Source: CAVYHX01 sp963768415 (GTDB lineage: Bacteria; Pseudomonadota; Gammaproteobacteria; UBA9214). From it: 64,000 nucleotides of DNA. Both the position numbers and the translations under genes were made by a program. The stretch lies in NCBI GenBank assembly GCA_963768415.1, contig CAVYHX010000026.1:1-64000 (forward strand), given 5' to 3'. Position 1 is the stretch's first letter. The number at the start of each line of letters is the position of its first letter. Below are positions 37,666 through 47,508 of the stretch, piece by piece. Below the pieces are notes generated by a model, which was not told the DNA's origin, made no database searches, and saw nothing but the letters and a program-made list of their open reading frames with translations.

Positions 37666-38873
37666 AGACAATCCGGCTGCGGACGGCCTGCCGGATGAGT
37701 CCGGGCATTTTGGTCCCTATGGGGGGCGCTTTGTTGCCGAAACATTGATACCGGCTCTGGATGAGCTCAATGATGCCTATCACAAATACATGTCGGATCC
37801 GGTGTTTCTCGAGGAACTGGATGCCGACCTGGCGAATTATGTTGGTCGCCCATCACCGCTGTATTTTGCCGAACGCTGGAGCCGCGAGATCGGCGGTGCG
37901 CAAATTTACCTCAAGCGTGAAGATCTCAATCACACCGGCGCGCACAAGATCAACAATACCGTGGGGCAGGCATTGCTGGCGAAGCGCATGGGTAAAACGC
38001 GCATCATTGCCGAGACCGGCGCCGGCCAGCATGGTGTCGCCTCGGCAACCGTCGCTGCGCGTATGGGGGTGCGAGTGTGTCGTTTACATGGGCGCTGAAG
38101 ACATCCGGCGGCAGGCGGTCAACGTCTACCGCATGCGCTTGCTGGGTGCCGAAGTAGTCGCTGTCGAATCCGGGTCGAAGACCCTGAAGGATGCGCTCAA
38201 CGAGGCCTTGCGTGACTGGGTCACGAACATCGATACCACCTTTTACATTATCGGCACGGTGGCCGGACCACATCCGTACCCGGTACTGGTGCGTGATTTT
38301 CAGGCAGTGATTGGCCGCGAAACACGGCATCAGATACTGGCTGCAGCCGGCCGTCTGCCGGATGCGCTGGTGGCCTGTGTAGGCGGCGGTTCCAATGCCA
38401 TCGGTATGTTTCACCCGTTTCTGAACGATACGGATGTAGCGATGTATGGTGTCGAAGCCGGCGGCGATGGTGTCGAGACCGGGCGTCATGCGGCGCCACT
38501 CTGTGCCGGCGCATCGGGTGTGTTGCACGGCAACCGGACCTACCTGATGGAAGACAGTGATGGACAGATTACCGAAACCCACTCCATATCTGCCGGTCTG
38601 GACTATCCGGGCGTCGGGCCGGAACACGCCTGGCTCAAGGATACCGGCCGTGTGAAATATACCGCCGTGAACGATACAGAGGCGCTGGCAGCCTTCCATA
38701 CACTCACCCGGGTGGAAGGCATCATGCCGGCGCTGGAATCAAGTCATGCGCTGGCCTACGCAGCCCGGCTGGCGGCCGGTATGGACAGTGACAAGATTGT
38801 CGTTGTGAATCTCTCGGGCCGCGGAGACAAGGATATAAATACGGTTGCCGTTCTGGAAGGAATCCAGATATGA
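37643..38873 (+). CDS. trpB: tryptophan synthase beta chain TrpB, frameshifted
   Basis: PLP enzyme joining indole and serine. GTG start at 37643 with AAGGAG about 10 nt upstream. Blocks: FGPYGGRFVAETLIPALDEL, LKREDLNHTGAHKINNTVGQ (the PLP lysine in HK), ETGAGQHGVASATVAARMG, VYMGAEDIRRQAVNVYRMR, CVGGGSNAIGMFHPF and VNLSGRGDKD. One extra base near 38074 (GTGCGAG) shifts the frame in the conserved segment after ARMG. Corrected length about 410 residues. Stop overlaps trpA (ATGA). Confidence 0.94.
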
Positions 38874-39685
38874 GCCGCATTGCCGAAAGATTTGCCGTGC
38901 TGAAGAACCAGCGGCGCAAGGCACTGATCCCCTACATTACAGCCGGCGACCCGCAACCGGATGTGACGGTGCCGTTATTGCATGCACTGGTGGCCGCGGG
39001 GGCCGACCTGCTGGAGGTCGGGGTACCGTTCTCGGATCCCATGGCGGACGGGCCCGTGATCCAGGCCGCCTGCGAGCGGGCGCTCAAACACCACGTTTCA
39101 CTGCATGCGGTGCTGGATATGGTGAAGGAATTCCGCCGGGATGATCAGTCCACTCCGGTTATTCTGATGGGGTATCTTAACCCGGTTGAAGTCTGGGGTT
39201 ATACTGACTTTGCGCAGGCGGCGGCAGCGGCTGGTGTCGATGGTGTGCTCACGGTCGACATGCCGCCGGAAGAAGCGGAAGGCCTGACTGCCGCCCTGCG
39301 GCGGCATGGGATAGATGCTATCTTTTTACTCGCTCCGACGAGCAACGAGGCGCGTATACGCAAGGTCAGTGCAGTTGCCAGTGGCTTTATTTATTACGTT
39401 TCGTTCAAGGGTGTCACCGGCGCCAACCGTCTGGATGTGGCAGCGGTGGAAAAAAAGCTCGAGGAAATCAGGAAGTATACTGATTTGCCGCTGGGCGTTG
39501 GATTTGGTATTCGTGATCCTGAATCCGCGGCACTGGTGGCAGGTGTTGCCGACGCCGTGGTGGTAGGCAGTGCCCTGGTCGGCAAGGTGGCAGATCTGAC
39601 CGATCAACCCGAATCCATACCGGCGACCCTGGCAGCGACGTTAACCGGCATGCGCGCGGCAATTGACCGGCGTATGCAAACATAA
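38870..39685 (+). CDS. trpA: tryptophan synthase alpha chain TrpA
   Basis: Cleaves indole-glycerol phosphate and passes indole to TrpB. 271 residues. ALIPYITAGDPQPD, LLEVGVPFSDPMADGPVIQA (catalytic Glu), GVDGVLTVDMPPEEA (catalytic Asp) and GFIYYVSFKGVTGA. Coupled to trpB by ATGA. Intact. Confidence 0.97.
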   Translation: MSRIAERFAVLKNQRRKALIPYITAGDPQPDVTVPLLHALVAAGADLLEVGVPFSDPMADGPVIQAACERALKHHVSLHAVLDMVKEFRRDDQSTPVILMGYLNPVEVWGYTDFAQAAAAAGVDGVLTVDMPPEEAEGLTAALRRHGIDAIFLLAPTSNEARIRKVSAVASGFIYYVSFKGVTGANRLDVAAVEKKLEEIRKYTDLPLGVGFGIRDPESAALVAGVADAVVVGSALVGKVADLTDQPESIPATLAATLTGMRAAIDRRMQT

Positions 39686-39733
39686 CTTAATGAATATTGT
39701 CATCGGCACTATAACGCTTCCGGAAATGGCACT

Positions 39734-40600
39734 ATGAGCTGGTTCAGTAAATTAATGCCCTCCAAGATTCGCACCGTCGGCGGCAACAAGCGCACGGTGC
39801 CCGAAGGTCTGTGGGTCAGGTGCGACAGCTGCAGCGCCATGCTGTACCGGTCGGAACTTGAACGCAATTTTGATGTTTGTCCCAAATGCGGTCACCACAT
39901 GCGTATTGGTGCACGGCAGCGACTCGAAATGTTTCTGGATAGCGATTCATCCAGCGAAATCGGCGCCGGACTGGAACCGGTCGATGTGCTCAATTTCAAG
40001 GACAGCAAGAAATACCGCGATCGTCTCAGCCTGGCGCAGAAGTCCACCGGTGAAAAAGATGCGCTGGTCGCAATGAGTGGCACCCTGAGGGGATTGCCGG
40101 TCGTTGCTGTCGCATTTGAGTTCAAGTTCATGGGCGGGTCCATGGGCGCGGTAGTCGGCGAGCGTTTTGTGCGGGCGGCCAAACTGGGCCTTGAAGAGCG
40201 CAGGCCATTGATCTGCTTTTCTGCCAGCGGTGGTGCGAGAATGCAGGAAGCGCTGTTTTCACTGATGCAAATGGCCAAGACCAGCGCGGCCCTGGCGCTT
40301 CTGTCCGAAGCCGGTATCCCTTATGTTTCGGTGCTCACCGATCCCACCATGGGCGGCGTATCCGCAAGTTTTGCCATGCTGGGTGATATCAATATTGCCG
40401 AACCCAGAGCCCTGATCGGTTTCGCCGGCCCGCGCGTGATAGAGCAAACTGTCCGTGAAACACTGCCGGGAGGATTTCAACGCAGTGAATTCCTGCTTGA
40501 CCACGGCGCCATTGACATGATTGTGGACCGGCGCGAGATGCGTGCAAAAATATCGAACCTGCTGAATATTATGACCGGTCAGCCAGCCGCCACTGCCTGA
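39734..40600 (+). CDS. accD: acetyl-CoA carboxylase carboxyltransferase beta subunit AccD
   Basis: First committed step of fatty acid synthesis. 288 residues. N-terminal zinc ribbon CDSC...CPKCGHH, then FMGGSMGAVVGERFVRA, ICFSASGGARMQEALFSLMQ and LIGFAGPRVIEQTVRETLP. Intact. Confidence 0.97.
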   Translation: MSWFSKLMPSKIRTVGGNKRTVPEGLWVRCDSCSAMLYRSELERNFDVCPKCGHHMRIGARQRLEMFLDSDSSSEIGAGLEPVDVLNFKDSKKYRDRLSLAQKSTGEKDALVAMSGTLRGLPVVAVAFEFKFMGGSMGAVVGERFVRAAKLGLEERRPLICFSASGGARMQEALFSLMQMAKTSAALALLSEAGIPYVSVLTDPTMGGVSASFAMLGDINIAEPRALIGFAGPRVIEQTVRETLPGGFQRSEFLLDHGAIDMIVDRREMRAKISNLLNIMTGQPAATA

Positions 40601-40665
40601 TACACTGGTCGTCCTTGCGCCTTTCGGCAGCGGGGCGTGCCTGTGGCAAAACCGGTACCCCGGAA

Positions 40666-41942
40666 GTGAACCAAACACCGCGTTTCAATTCGCTGTTCGC
40701 CTGGCTGACATGGCAGGAAACCTTGCATCCCAGCAAGATTGATCTTGGACTGGAACGGATTGCCGCAGTGGCCGGACGCATGGGACTGCTGAATCCGCCC
40801 GGTGCGGTGATTACCATCGCCGGCACCAATGGCAAGGGTTCGAGTGTTGCCATGCTCGATGCAATATGCCGTGCGGCGGGTTACCGGGTTGGCAGTTATA
40901 CCTCACCCCATATTCACCGCTATAACGAACGTATCCGGATCAATGGTGAACCGGCGGCCGATGATGCCCTGTGCACGGCATTTCACGCAATTGACATTGC
41001 CAGGGCGGGTGAGACGTTATCCTATTTCGAGTTCGGCACACTGGCGGCACTGGCGCTTTTCCATGCTGCCGCGCCCGACCTGATACTGCTCGAGGTCGGT
41101 ATGGGCGGGCGTCTGGATGCCGTCAATATCATCGATCCGGATGTTGCCCTGGTAAGTTCAATCGGTATCGACCATACGGCATGGCTGGGTTCGGACCGGG
41201 AGGCAATCGGCAGGGAGAAGGCGGGAATCTTCCGTAGCGGCCGACCGGCCATATGTGCTGATCCGGATCCACCGTCGAGTTTGCGGGATGCCGCCGCGCG
41301 TATCGGTGCACGCTGGTTCTGTCTGGGTGATCACTTCGACTACGAGGTCGGCACTGTCAGCTGGAGCTGGCACGGACCGGGACTGTGTCATGCAGACCTG
41401 CCAATGCCGGCACTCGGTGGCGCGCATCAGTTCAATAACGCCGCGGGCGTCCTGATGGCGCTGGCCGGACTGGCTGAACGACTGCCCGTTCCGCGTGCTG
41501 CCATCGCTACAGGGCTTGCAGGAAGTGGTCTTGCCGGCCCGCTGCGAGTATATCCACGGGGAAATCGACTTTGTGCTGGATGTGGCACACAACCCTGACA
41601 GTGCCGTACGCCTGTTAAGGTCTTGCAGGACAGGCCGTGCCACTGGACAGACCTATATCGTACTCGGCATGCTGGAAGACAAGGATGTCGGTGCCTTCGC
41701 GCGGACCTTGCAGCCGGCGGCAGATCACTGGTATCTGGGGGGGCTGGCTGTCGATCGCGGGCCTGGCGGTGGATGTCCTGCAAAAGCGCATCCTGCAGGC
41801 CGGTATTACTACCGGGATCCGGTGTTTCCCGAGTGTCGCTGCAGCGTGCAGACAGGCACGGGCTGATGCGGTCGCCGGTGACAGGATCGTTGTTTGCGGA
41901 TCTTTTTTTGCCGTGGCAGAAGCACGGCAATGTCATGTATAG
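40666..41942 (+). CDS. folC: folylpolyglutamate/dihydrofolate synthase FolC, frameshifted
   Basis: ATP-dependent ligase of folate synthesis. The start is probably GTG 40666 (NQTPRFNSLFAWLTWQETLH). Blocks: VITIAGTNGKGSSVAMLDAI (P-loop), SYTSPHIHRYNERI, LLEVGMGGRLDAVN, FVLDVAHNPDSAVRLL and VVCGSFFAVAEA at the C-terminus. Two extra bases, near 41512 and near 41771, break the frame in the C-terminal domain. Corrected length about 425 residues, as in the family. Confidence 0.92.
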
Positions 41943-41998
41943 TCCGGTGCGAACAAGTCGCTTGACTCATGTAACAGGTTGACGCTACGGAAATACAG

Positions 41999-42634
41999 AT
42001 GGAGCAGATACTCAAACAACGGCTGGTCGGGGCGATAGTCCTCATATCCCTGGCGGTTATATTCATTCCGATTATTCTCGAAGGCCCGGATGACGAATGG
42101 ATGCCGCGCAGTCACACTATACCGGAACCGCCGCAAATGGATTACGGGGCAGCGTTTGAATTGCCCGTGCCGGCCGGGGAGACAGCAGTTGTGAACCCGG
42201 AGCCGTTGCCGGAAGAGGTTGAGGCTGCGGTTGAAGCCGAAGGTGAAGCTGCGGAGGCTGTGCCATTTCCCGAACCGACAGAAGGTGTGCCCGCTGCACC
42301 CGTCGTGGCAGAGACACCGGTACCGCAGGCAGCGGAGGCAACTGCAGCCCCGCCGCCAGATACCAGCCTACCGGCAGACGCCGCGGAATTACCTTCCGGA
42401 GGTTGGGTGATTCAGGTTGGCAGCTTCTCCAGCGAGGGTAATGCCAGTGGCCTGCGTGAGCGCTTGAGCGTGTCGGGATATGCTGCCCTGGTCCAGGATG
42501 TCACCATCGGGCAACGCCGCACTTACCGGGTGGTGGTCGGGCCTCTCGAGGACCGCGCGGATGCCGATCAGATGCGCGACAGGCTGGAGCATGAAATGCA
42601 ATTACGTGGCATTGTGGTTGAAAATAAGGGATAG
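41999..42634 (+). CDS. dedD: SPOR-domain protein, DedD type
   Basis: Division-site protein with one N-terminal membrane helix (LVGAIVLISLAVIFIPIIL), a long Pro/Glu/Ala-rich linker and a C-terminal SPOR domain (GGWVIQVGSFSSEGNASGLR, then YRVVVGPLEDRADADQM) that binds bare septal glycan. 211 residues, between folC and cvpA as in E. coli. Confidence 0.92.
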   Translation: MEQILKQRLVGAIVLISLAVIFIPIILEGPDDEWMPRSHTIPEPPQMDYGAAFELPVPAGETAVVNPEPLPEEVEAAVEAEGEAAEAVPFPEPTEGVPAAPVVAETPVPQAAEATAAPPPDTSLPADAAELPSGGWVIQVGSFSSEGNASGLRERLSVSGYAALVQDVTIGQRRTYRVVVGPLEDRADADQMRDRLEHEMQLRGIVVENKG

Positions 42635-42754
42635 TTCACCTGCAAACAGGTGCCTGCACCGGATTTCTGGTAGAATGACCGTGAATGGTTTTTCTTATTT
42701 AAAGTCAACAGGCTGGCAAAAAGACGGCCGCAGATCTAGAGGTTCAAGATAGCG

Positions 42755-43246
42755 ATGGCTTGGATTGATATCGTAATACTGGCGCTGATTGCATTGTCTG
42801 CGATCCTCAGCCTGTTCCGCGGCTTCGTCAAGGAAGCACTCGCCCTGGCAACCTGGCTGGTCGCACTGTGGGTCGCCATGCTCTTCTACGAGGATTTCGC
42901 CTCCTGGTTGTCCCAATGGATCAATACACCGACGGCACAGAAGGTAACGGCCTTCAGCCTGTTGTTTATCAGCGTGCTGCTGCTCGGTGCCGTGATCAAC
43001 TACCTGGCCAGCAAGCTGGTATCCAAGACCGGACTCACCGGAACAGACAAGCTGCTGGGTGTCGTTTTCGGCGCAGCACGCGGTGCCTTCATCGTGGCCC
43101 TCCTGGTGCTGCTTGCCGGCTTGACGACAATGCCACAGGATCCCTGGTGGCAGGATTCCCAACTGATCGGCTACTTCCAGGAATTTGCAATCTGGATGCG
43201 CGACTATTTACCCAGTGATATTGCCGATAACATCTCTTACGTCTAG
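42755..43246 (+). CDS. cvpA: CvpA family membrane protein
   Basis: 163-residue inner-membrane protein with about four helices: IDIVILALIALSAILSLFRG, LATWLVALWVAMLF, FSLLFISVLLLGAVINYL and GAFIVALLVLLAGL. First known as a colicin V production factor. It sits before purF as usual and is also linked to envelope robustness. Intact. Confidence 0.92.
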   Translation: MAWIDIVILALIALSAILSLFRGFVKEALALATWLVALWVAMLFYEDFASWLSQWINTPTAQKVTAFSLLFISVLLLGAVINYLASKLVSKTGLTGTDKLLGVVFGAARGAFIVALLVLLAGLTTMPQDPWWQDSQLIGYFQEFAIWMRDYLPSDIADNISYV

Positions 43247-43278
43247 CTGCTCAGGACACAAAGCCCCGGGGATCTGAT

Positions 43279-44790
43279 ATGTGCGGCGTCATAGGCATAG
43301 TTGCTCACGGCCCGGCCAATCAGGATATTTATGACGGCCTTGCCGTCCTGCAGCATCGCGGGCAGGATGCGGCGGGGATAATTACCTCGGATGGAAGTCG
43401 CCTGTACTTGCGCAAGAGTAGCGGACTGGTGCGGGATGTCTTTCATACCCGTCACATGATGCGCCTGCATGGCAATATGGGGATCGGGCATGTCCGCTAT
43501 CCTACGGCCGGGAGCGAAGGCTCCTCCGAGGCCCAGCCGTTCTACGTCAATTCCCCCTATGGTATCAGCCTGGCCCATAACGGTAATCTGACGAATGCAG
43601 GCACACTCAAGCAGGAAGTATTCAAGGAAGACCTGCGCCAGCTGAACACTGACTCCGACTCGGAAGTTCTGCTCAACGTTTTTGCCCATGAGCTGCAACA
43701 GCACGGCAAGCTTAAAATGGAGGTGGATTCCGTCTTCAAGGCCGTCGCGGGGGTACACCGGCGTTGCCGTGGCGCCTATGCTGCGGTCGTCATGATTACC
43801 GGTTATGGCATAGTGGCCTTCCGCGACCCCAACGGAATCCGGCCGCTGGTTTACGGCAGCCGGACAACCCTGAATGGAACCGACTATACAGTTGCATCCG
43901 AAAGTGTGGCACTGGATGTGCTCGGCTTCGATTTGTGCGGTGATGTCGCACCGGGTGAAGCCATCTATATCACCCTGGATGGAAAGATTCACAAGCAGCA
44001 GTGCGCAAAAAAAACACTGCATGCGCCGTGTATATTCGAGTTCGTCTACCTGGCCAGACCCGATTCGATCATCGACGACATCTCGGTTTACAAGGCCCGT
44101 CTGCGTATGGGCGACAGGCTGGCGAACAAAATTCGCAAGCTGCGCCCGGAGCATGATATCGACGTCGTCATCCCGATTCCCGACACCAGCCGCACCTCTG
44201 CCCTGCAACTGGCATACAACCTGGGCATCAAGTATCGCGAGGGATTCATCAAGAACCGTTACATCGGCCGGACATTTATCATGCCGGGTCAGCAGCAGCG
44301 CAGGAAATCAGTGCGCCAGAAACTGAATGCCATTGACCTGGAGTTCAGGGGAAAGAATGTGTTGCTGGTTGATGACTCTATCGTGCGTGGCACGACGTCT
44401 TCACAGATAATTCAAATGGCACGCGAGGCCGGTGCGAACAAGGTTTATTTTGCATCTGCCGCGCCGCCGGTACGCTATCCGAATGTCTATGGCATTGACA
44501 TGCCGGTCAGCAGTGAGTTGATAGCTCATGATCGAACAGAAGCTGAAGTATGCCGGGAGATCGGTGCGGACTGGCTGGTTTACCAGGACCTGCAGAGCCT
44601 GATCGATGCGGTCGGCAAGGGCAATACGGCAATCAGCCAGTTTGATACCTCGGTATTCGATGGCCGGTACATTACCGGTGATGTTGGCATCGACTACCTC
44701 GATGATTTGCAGACTGCACGCAGCGATGCGGCCAAGAAAGATCGCAGGGACAGCGATAACGAGGTCATAGATCTCCACAATTCGGCCTGA
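43279..44790 (+). CDS. purF: amidophosphoribosyltransferase PurF
   Basis: First step of purine synthesis. 503 residues. The N-terminal nucleophile Cys follows Met (MCGVIGIVAHG). Glutaminase blocks: GHVRYPTAGSEG and SLAHNGNLTN. PRPP-binding: VLLVDDSIVRGTTSSQII. RDPNGIRPLVYG also fits. Intact. Confidence 0.97.
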   Translation: MCGVIGIVAHGPANQDIYDGLAVLQHRGQDAAGIITSDGSRLYLRKSSGLVRDVFHTRHMMRLHGNMGIGHVRYPTAGSEGSSEAQPFYVNSPYGISLAHNGNLTNAGTLKQEVFKEDLRQLNTDSDSEVLLNVFAHELQQHGKLKMEVDSVFKAVAGVHRRCRGAYAAVVMITGYGIVAFRDPNGIRPLVYGSRTTLNGTDYTVASESVALDVLGFDLCGDVAPGEAIYITLDGKIHKQQCAKKTLHAPCIFEFVYLARPDSIIDDISVYKARLRMGDRLANKIRKLRPEHDIDVVIPIPDTSRTSALQLAYNLGIKYREGFIKNRYIGRTFIMPGQQQRRKSVRQKLNAIDLEFRGKNVLLVDDSIVRGTTSSQIIQMAREAGANKVYFASAAPPVRYPNVYGIDMPVSSELIAHDRTEAEVCREIGADWLVYQDLQSLIDAVGKGNTAISQFDTSVFDGRYITGDVGIDYLDDLQTARSDAAKKDRRDSDNEVIDLHNSA

Positions 44791-44844
44791 GATCCCGGCT
44801 GGTGTATTGACAGCGATAGTTCCCTCATCTAGTCTCACTCATAC

Positions 44845-44913
44845 GGCGCCGATTTGATTTCAGCTTGCGGGCGCTCAGGGTAATCAGCCCTGTTGATAAA
44901 TTCAGCTAAAGCG
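44845..44913 (+). promoter_or_regulatory. SAM-II/SAM-V-type riboswitch aptamer upstream of metZ
   Basis: The block runs from GGCGCC at 44845 through GATTTGATTTCAGCTTGC and a GGCGCT arm, an extra small hairpin (CAGGGTAATCAGCCCTG), and then TTGATAAATTCAGCTAAAGC. This resembles the SAM-II pseudoknot consensus (arm, GAUUU, arm, then GAUAAAU..GCUAAA). SAM-II precedes metA/metX/metZ-type genes in many proteobacteria, which matches metZ here. The family call is by eye from conserved blocks. SAM-V, which shares the core, is the alternative. Confidence 0.7.
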
Positions 44914-44919
44914 ACGGCA

Positions 44920-44952
44920 CCTGCTTTCGCGTGGCTGAAAGCGGGTTTTTTT
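44920..44952 (+). terminator. intrinsic terminator in the metZ leader
   Basis: Stem CCTGCTTTC (44920-44928) with GAAAGCGGG (44937-44945), followed by seven T (44946-44952). It lies 6 nt after the aptamer and about 55 nt before the metZ start, so it is placed to act as the riboswitch expression platform. Confidence 0.8.
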
Positions 44953-45006
44953 ACGTCTCTGATAATCAGGCAAGCTGCGGACACGTATCAATTTGGGGAA
45001 CAAGCC

Positions 45007-46194
45007 ATGTCTACTGATGATTTCGAATTCGAAACCAGGGCGATACGGGCCGGGCAGCATCGTACAGGTGAAGGTGAACACTCCGAGGCGATCTTTCCGA
45101 CCTCCAGCTACGTATTTGGCAGTGCAGCTGAAGCGGCCGCACGATTTTCCGGCGCACAACCCGGAAATATCTATTCACGCTTTACCAATCCAACGGTAAG
45201 AACCTTTGAGGAACGGCTTGCAAGTCTCGAAGGGGGTGAATGCTGTGTGGCCACCGCCTCCGGCATGGCCGCGATCCTGGCTACCTGTGCGGGCCTGCTG
45301 CAGGCCAATGATCATGTGGTTTCGTCACGCAGCGTGTTCGGTACGACCACGGTATTGTTCTCGACCTACCTGGCCAAGTTCGGTATTGATACCACCTACG
45401 TTCCACTGGCTGACCTGGCCGCCTGGGATGCGGCAATCCGCCCGGAAACCCGGCTGCTGTTCCTGGAAACCCCTTCCAATCCGCTGACTGAAATTGCCGA
45501 TCTCAGCGCATTGGCAGCCCTGGCAAAGTCCCGCGACTGCCTGCTGGTCGTCGATAATTGTTTTTGTACCCCGGCCTTGCAGCGTCCACTCGCCCTGGGT
45601 GCGGATATCGTCATTCATTCGGCGACAAAATATCTGGACGGGCAGGGTCGCTGCATCGGCGGGGCCGTTGTCGGTGATGCCGAACGGGTCGGCAAGGAAG
45701 TCTTTGGCTTCCTGCGTACCGCCGGTCCCGCCATGAGCCCGTTCAATGCCTGGGTCTTTCTGAAGGGCCTGGAAACACTCTCGTTGCGGATGCAGCGCCA
45801 CTGCAGCAATGCAAGCGCCATTGCGCACTGGCTGGAGCAGCAAGCAGCTGTGGCGCGGGTTTACTATCCGGGTCTGGATTCACACCCGCAGCATGAGCTG
45901 GCTGCCCGCCAGCAGGATGATTTTGGCGGCATCGTGTCGTTTGAGCTCGAGGGTGGGAAGGATGCTGCCTGGTCGTTTATCGATGCTACCCGGGTGTTTT
46001 CCATTACCGCAAATCTGGGTGATACGAAGAGCACGATCACGCATCCCGCAACGACAACCCACGGCAGACTGACACCTGAACAGAAAGTCGCTGCCGGTAT
46101 TTCCGACAGCCTGATACGACTGGCTGTCGGACTCGAATCCGTTAATGATCTGCGTGCAGACCTGGAGCATGGTCTTGCAGCATGCAGATCCTGA
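45007..46194 (+). CDS. metZ: O-succinylhomoserine sulfhydrylase MetZ
   Basis: PLP enzyme making homocysteine directly from sulfide and an acyl-homoserine. 395 residues from ATG 45007, with GGGGA upstream. Blocks: YSRFTNPTVRTFEERLASLE, ATASGMAAILA, FLETPSNPLTE, VVDNCFCTPALQRPL and VIHSATKYLDGQGR with the PLP lysine. The Cys-containing DNCFCTP is typical of MetZ. It follows purF, and its leader holds a SAM-sensing riboswitch. Confidence 0.95.
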   Translation: MSTDDFEFETRAIRAGQHRTGEGEHSEAIFPTSSYVFGSAAEAAARFSGAQPGNIYSRFTNPTVRTFEERLASLEGGECCVATASGMAAILATCAGLLQANDHVVSSRSVFGTTTVLFSTYLAKFGIDTTYVPLADLAAWDAAIRPETRLLFLETPSNPLTEIADLSALAALAKSRDCLLVVDNCFCTPALQRPLALGADIVIHSATKYLDGQGRCIGGAVVGDAERVGKEVFGFLRTAGPAMSPFNAWVFLKGLETLSLRMQRHCSNASAIAHWLEQQAAVARVYYPGLDSHPQHELAARQQDDFGGIVSFELEGGKDAAWSFIDATRVFSITANLGDTKSTITHPATTTHGRLTPEQKVAAGISDSLIRLAVGLESVNDLRADLEHGLAACRS

Positions 46195-46239
46195 GCCGGT
46201 GTGCAGGGCGCAGGCAGGGCATATCGACGGGTCTAAATA

Positions 46240-47508
46240 GTGCCGCAGGGAGAACTTGCCAGCGTGCGCAGGCATGCACTGGATGTCTTTCTGGCCGGCA
46301 TTGCCGCGGTGCAGGGCGCACGCTGTGTATCGGATTACCTTGACTGCCACCCGGGGAAACAGGATGTCATCGTTGTAGCCATAGGCAAGGCCGCCAGTGC
46401 CATGGTCACGGGTGCGCTGCAGGTATTGAACACCCGGCTGCGACGGGGCCTGCTGGTAACCAAACCCGGTCATATCGAACCGCAACTCCTGTGCGACCGG
46501 CGCATCACCTGCCTCACCGCCGGTCACCCGCTCCCGAATGCTGACAGTTTGGCCGCGGGTGATGCACTGCTCGGGTTTATCAAGACCACGCCGGCGGATG
46601 CGGAGCTGTTGTTTTTGATCTCCGGGGGCGCTTCCAGCCTGGTCGAGGTCCTGCCTGAAAATATCACCCTGGCAGACCTGCAGCGGGTCAATAGCTGGTT
46701 GCTCGGCAGCGGTCTGGATATCCACGCGTGCAACCACATTCGCCGCAGACTGTCGCAAATCAAGGGCGGGCGCCTGCTGCATGCGCTGCACGGCCGGGCG
46801 GCCTCGGTCCTGATGATTTCGGATGTGGCTGGTGATGATCCTGCGGTCATCGGGTCCGGTCTGCTGTCTTCGAAGACGACAGACCGCACTATCGATACAG
46901 ATATCCCGGACTGGCTCGCGCGGCTGGTGTCGCTGGCAGCGCCCAAGCGCGGGGGGCAGGCAATCCCGGCAGGCAACGTAGACCACCATATCATTGCCCG
47001 GCTCAATGATGCCCTGCTGGCGGCTGCGGCGCATGGCAGGGCACTTGGCTATGCAGTAACCCTGATGGATGAGCGGATCGCCGGTGATGCCGCACAGACC
47101 GGCCGGGAGCTTGCAGCACACCTGCAGGCGGCGCCACCGGGGCTGATCATCTGGGGAGGCGAGTGCACAGTCAGGCTGCCGGCACACCCCGGCAACGGGG
47201 GCAGAAATCAGCAGCTGGCACTGGCGGCGGCCTGTACACTACAGCAGCATGCGGGGCTGGTCATGCTGGCGGGAGCAACGGACGGTTCAGACGGGCCCAC
47301 CAGTGCAGCAGGTGCGCGCGTCGATGCTGCAACGGTTGACCGTGGTACACGTAGCGGACTGGATGCCGAGGCCTGCCTGCTGCATGCGGATGCAGGCACA
47401 TTTCTGGCGGCCAGTGGCGACTTGATAACCACCGGACCAACGGGCACCAACGTGACGGATATGCTCATCGGGATCAAAACGAAGCAGGCGGGTACGATGC
47501 GGGTATGA
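46240..47508 (+). CDS. glycerate 2-kinase (MOFRL family)
   Basis: Phosphorylates glycerate to 2-phosphoglycerate (GckA/TtuD family). 422 residues, GTG start. N-terminal DUF4147 part: AIGKAASAMVTGAL, LTAGHPLPNADSLAAGDALL, FLISGGASSLVEVLPENI, and SQIKGGRLLHAL with the family Lys. C-terminal MOFRL part: GGECTVRLPAHPGNGGRNQQ and LAGATDGSDGPTSAAGA. Overlaps the next gene by four bases. Confidence 0.92.
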   Translation: MPQGELASVRRHALDVFLAGIAAVQGARCVSDYLDCHPGKQDVIVVAIGKAASAMVTGALQVLNTRLRRGLLVTKPGHIEPQLLCDRRITCLTAGHPLPNADSLAAGDALLGFIKTTPADAELLFLISGGASSLVEVLPENITLADLQRVNSWLLGSGLDIHACNHIRRRLSQIKGGRLLHALHGRAASVLMISDVAGDDPAVIGSGLLSSKTTDRTIDTDIPDWLARLVSLAAPKRGGQAIPAGNVDHHIIARLNDALLAAAAHGRALGYAVTLMDERIAGDAAQTGRELAAHLQAAPPGLIIWGGECTVRLPAHPGNGGRNQQLALAAACTLQQHAGLVMLAGATDGSDGPTSAAGARVDAATVDRGTRSGLDAEACLLHADAGTFLAASGDLITTGPTGTNVTDMLIGIKTKQAGTMRV

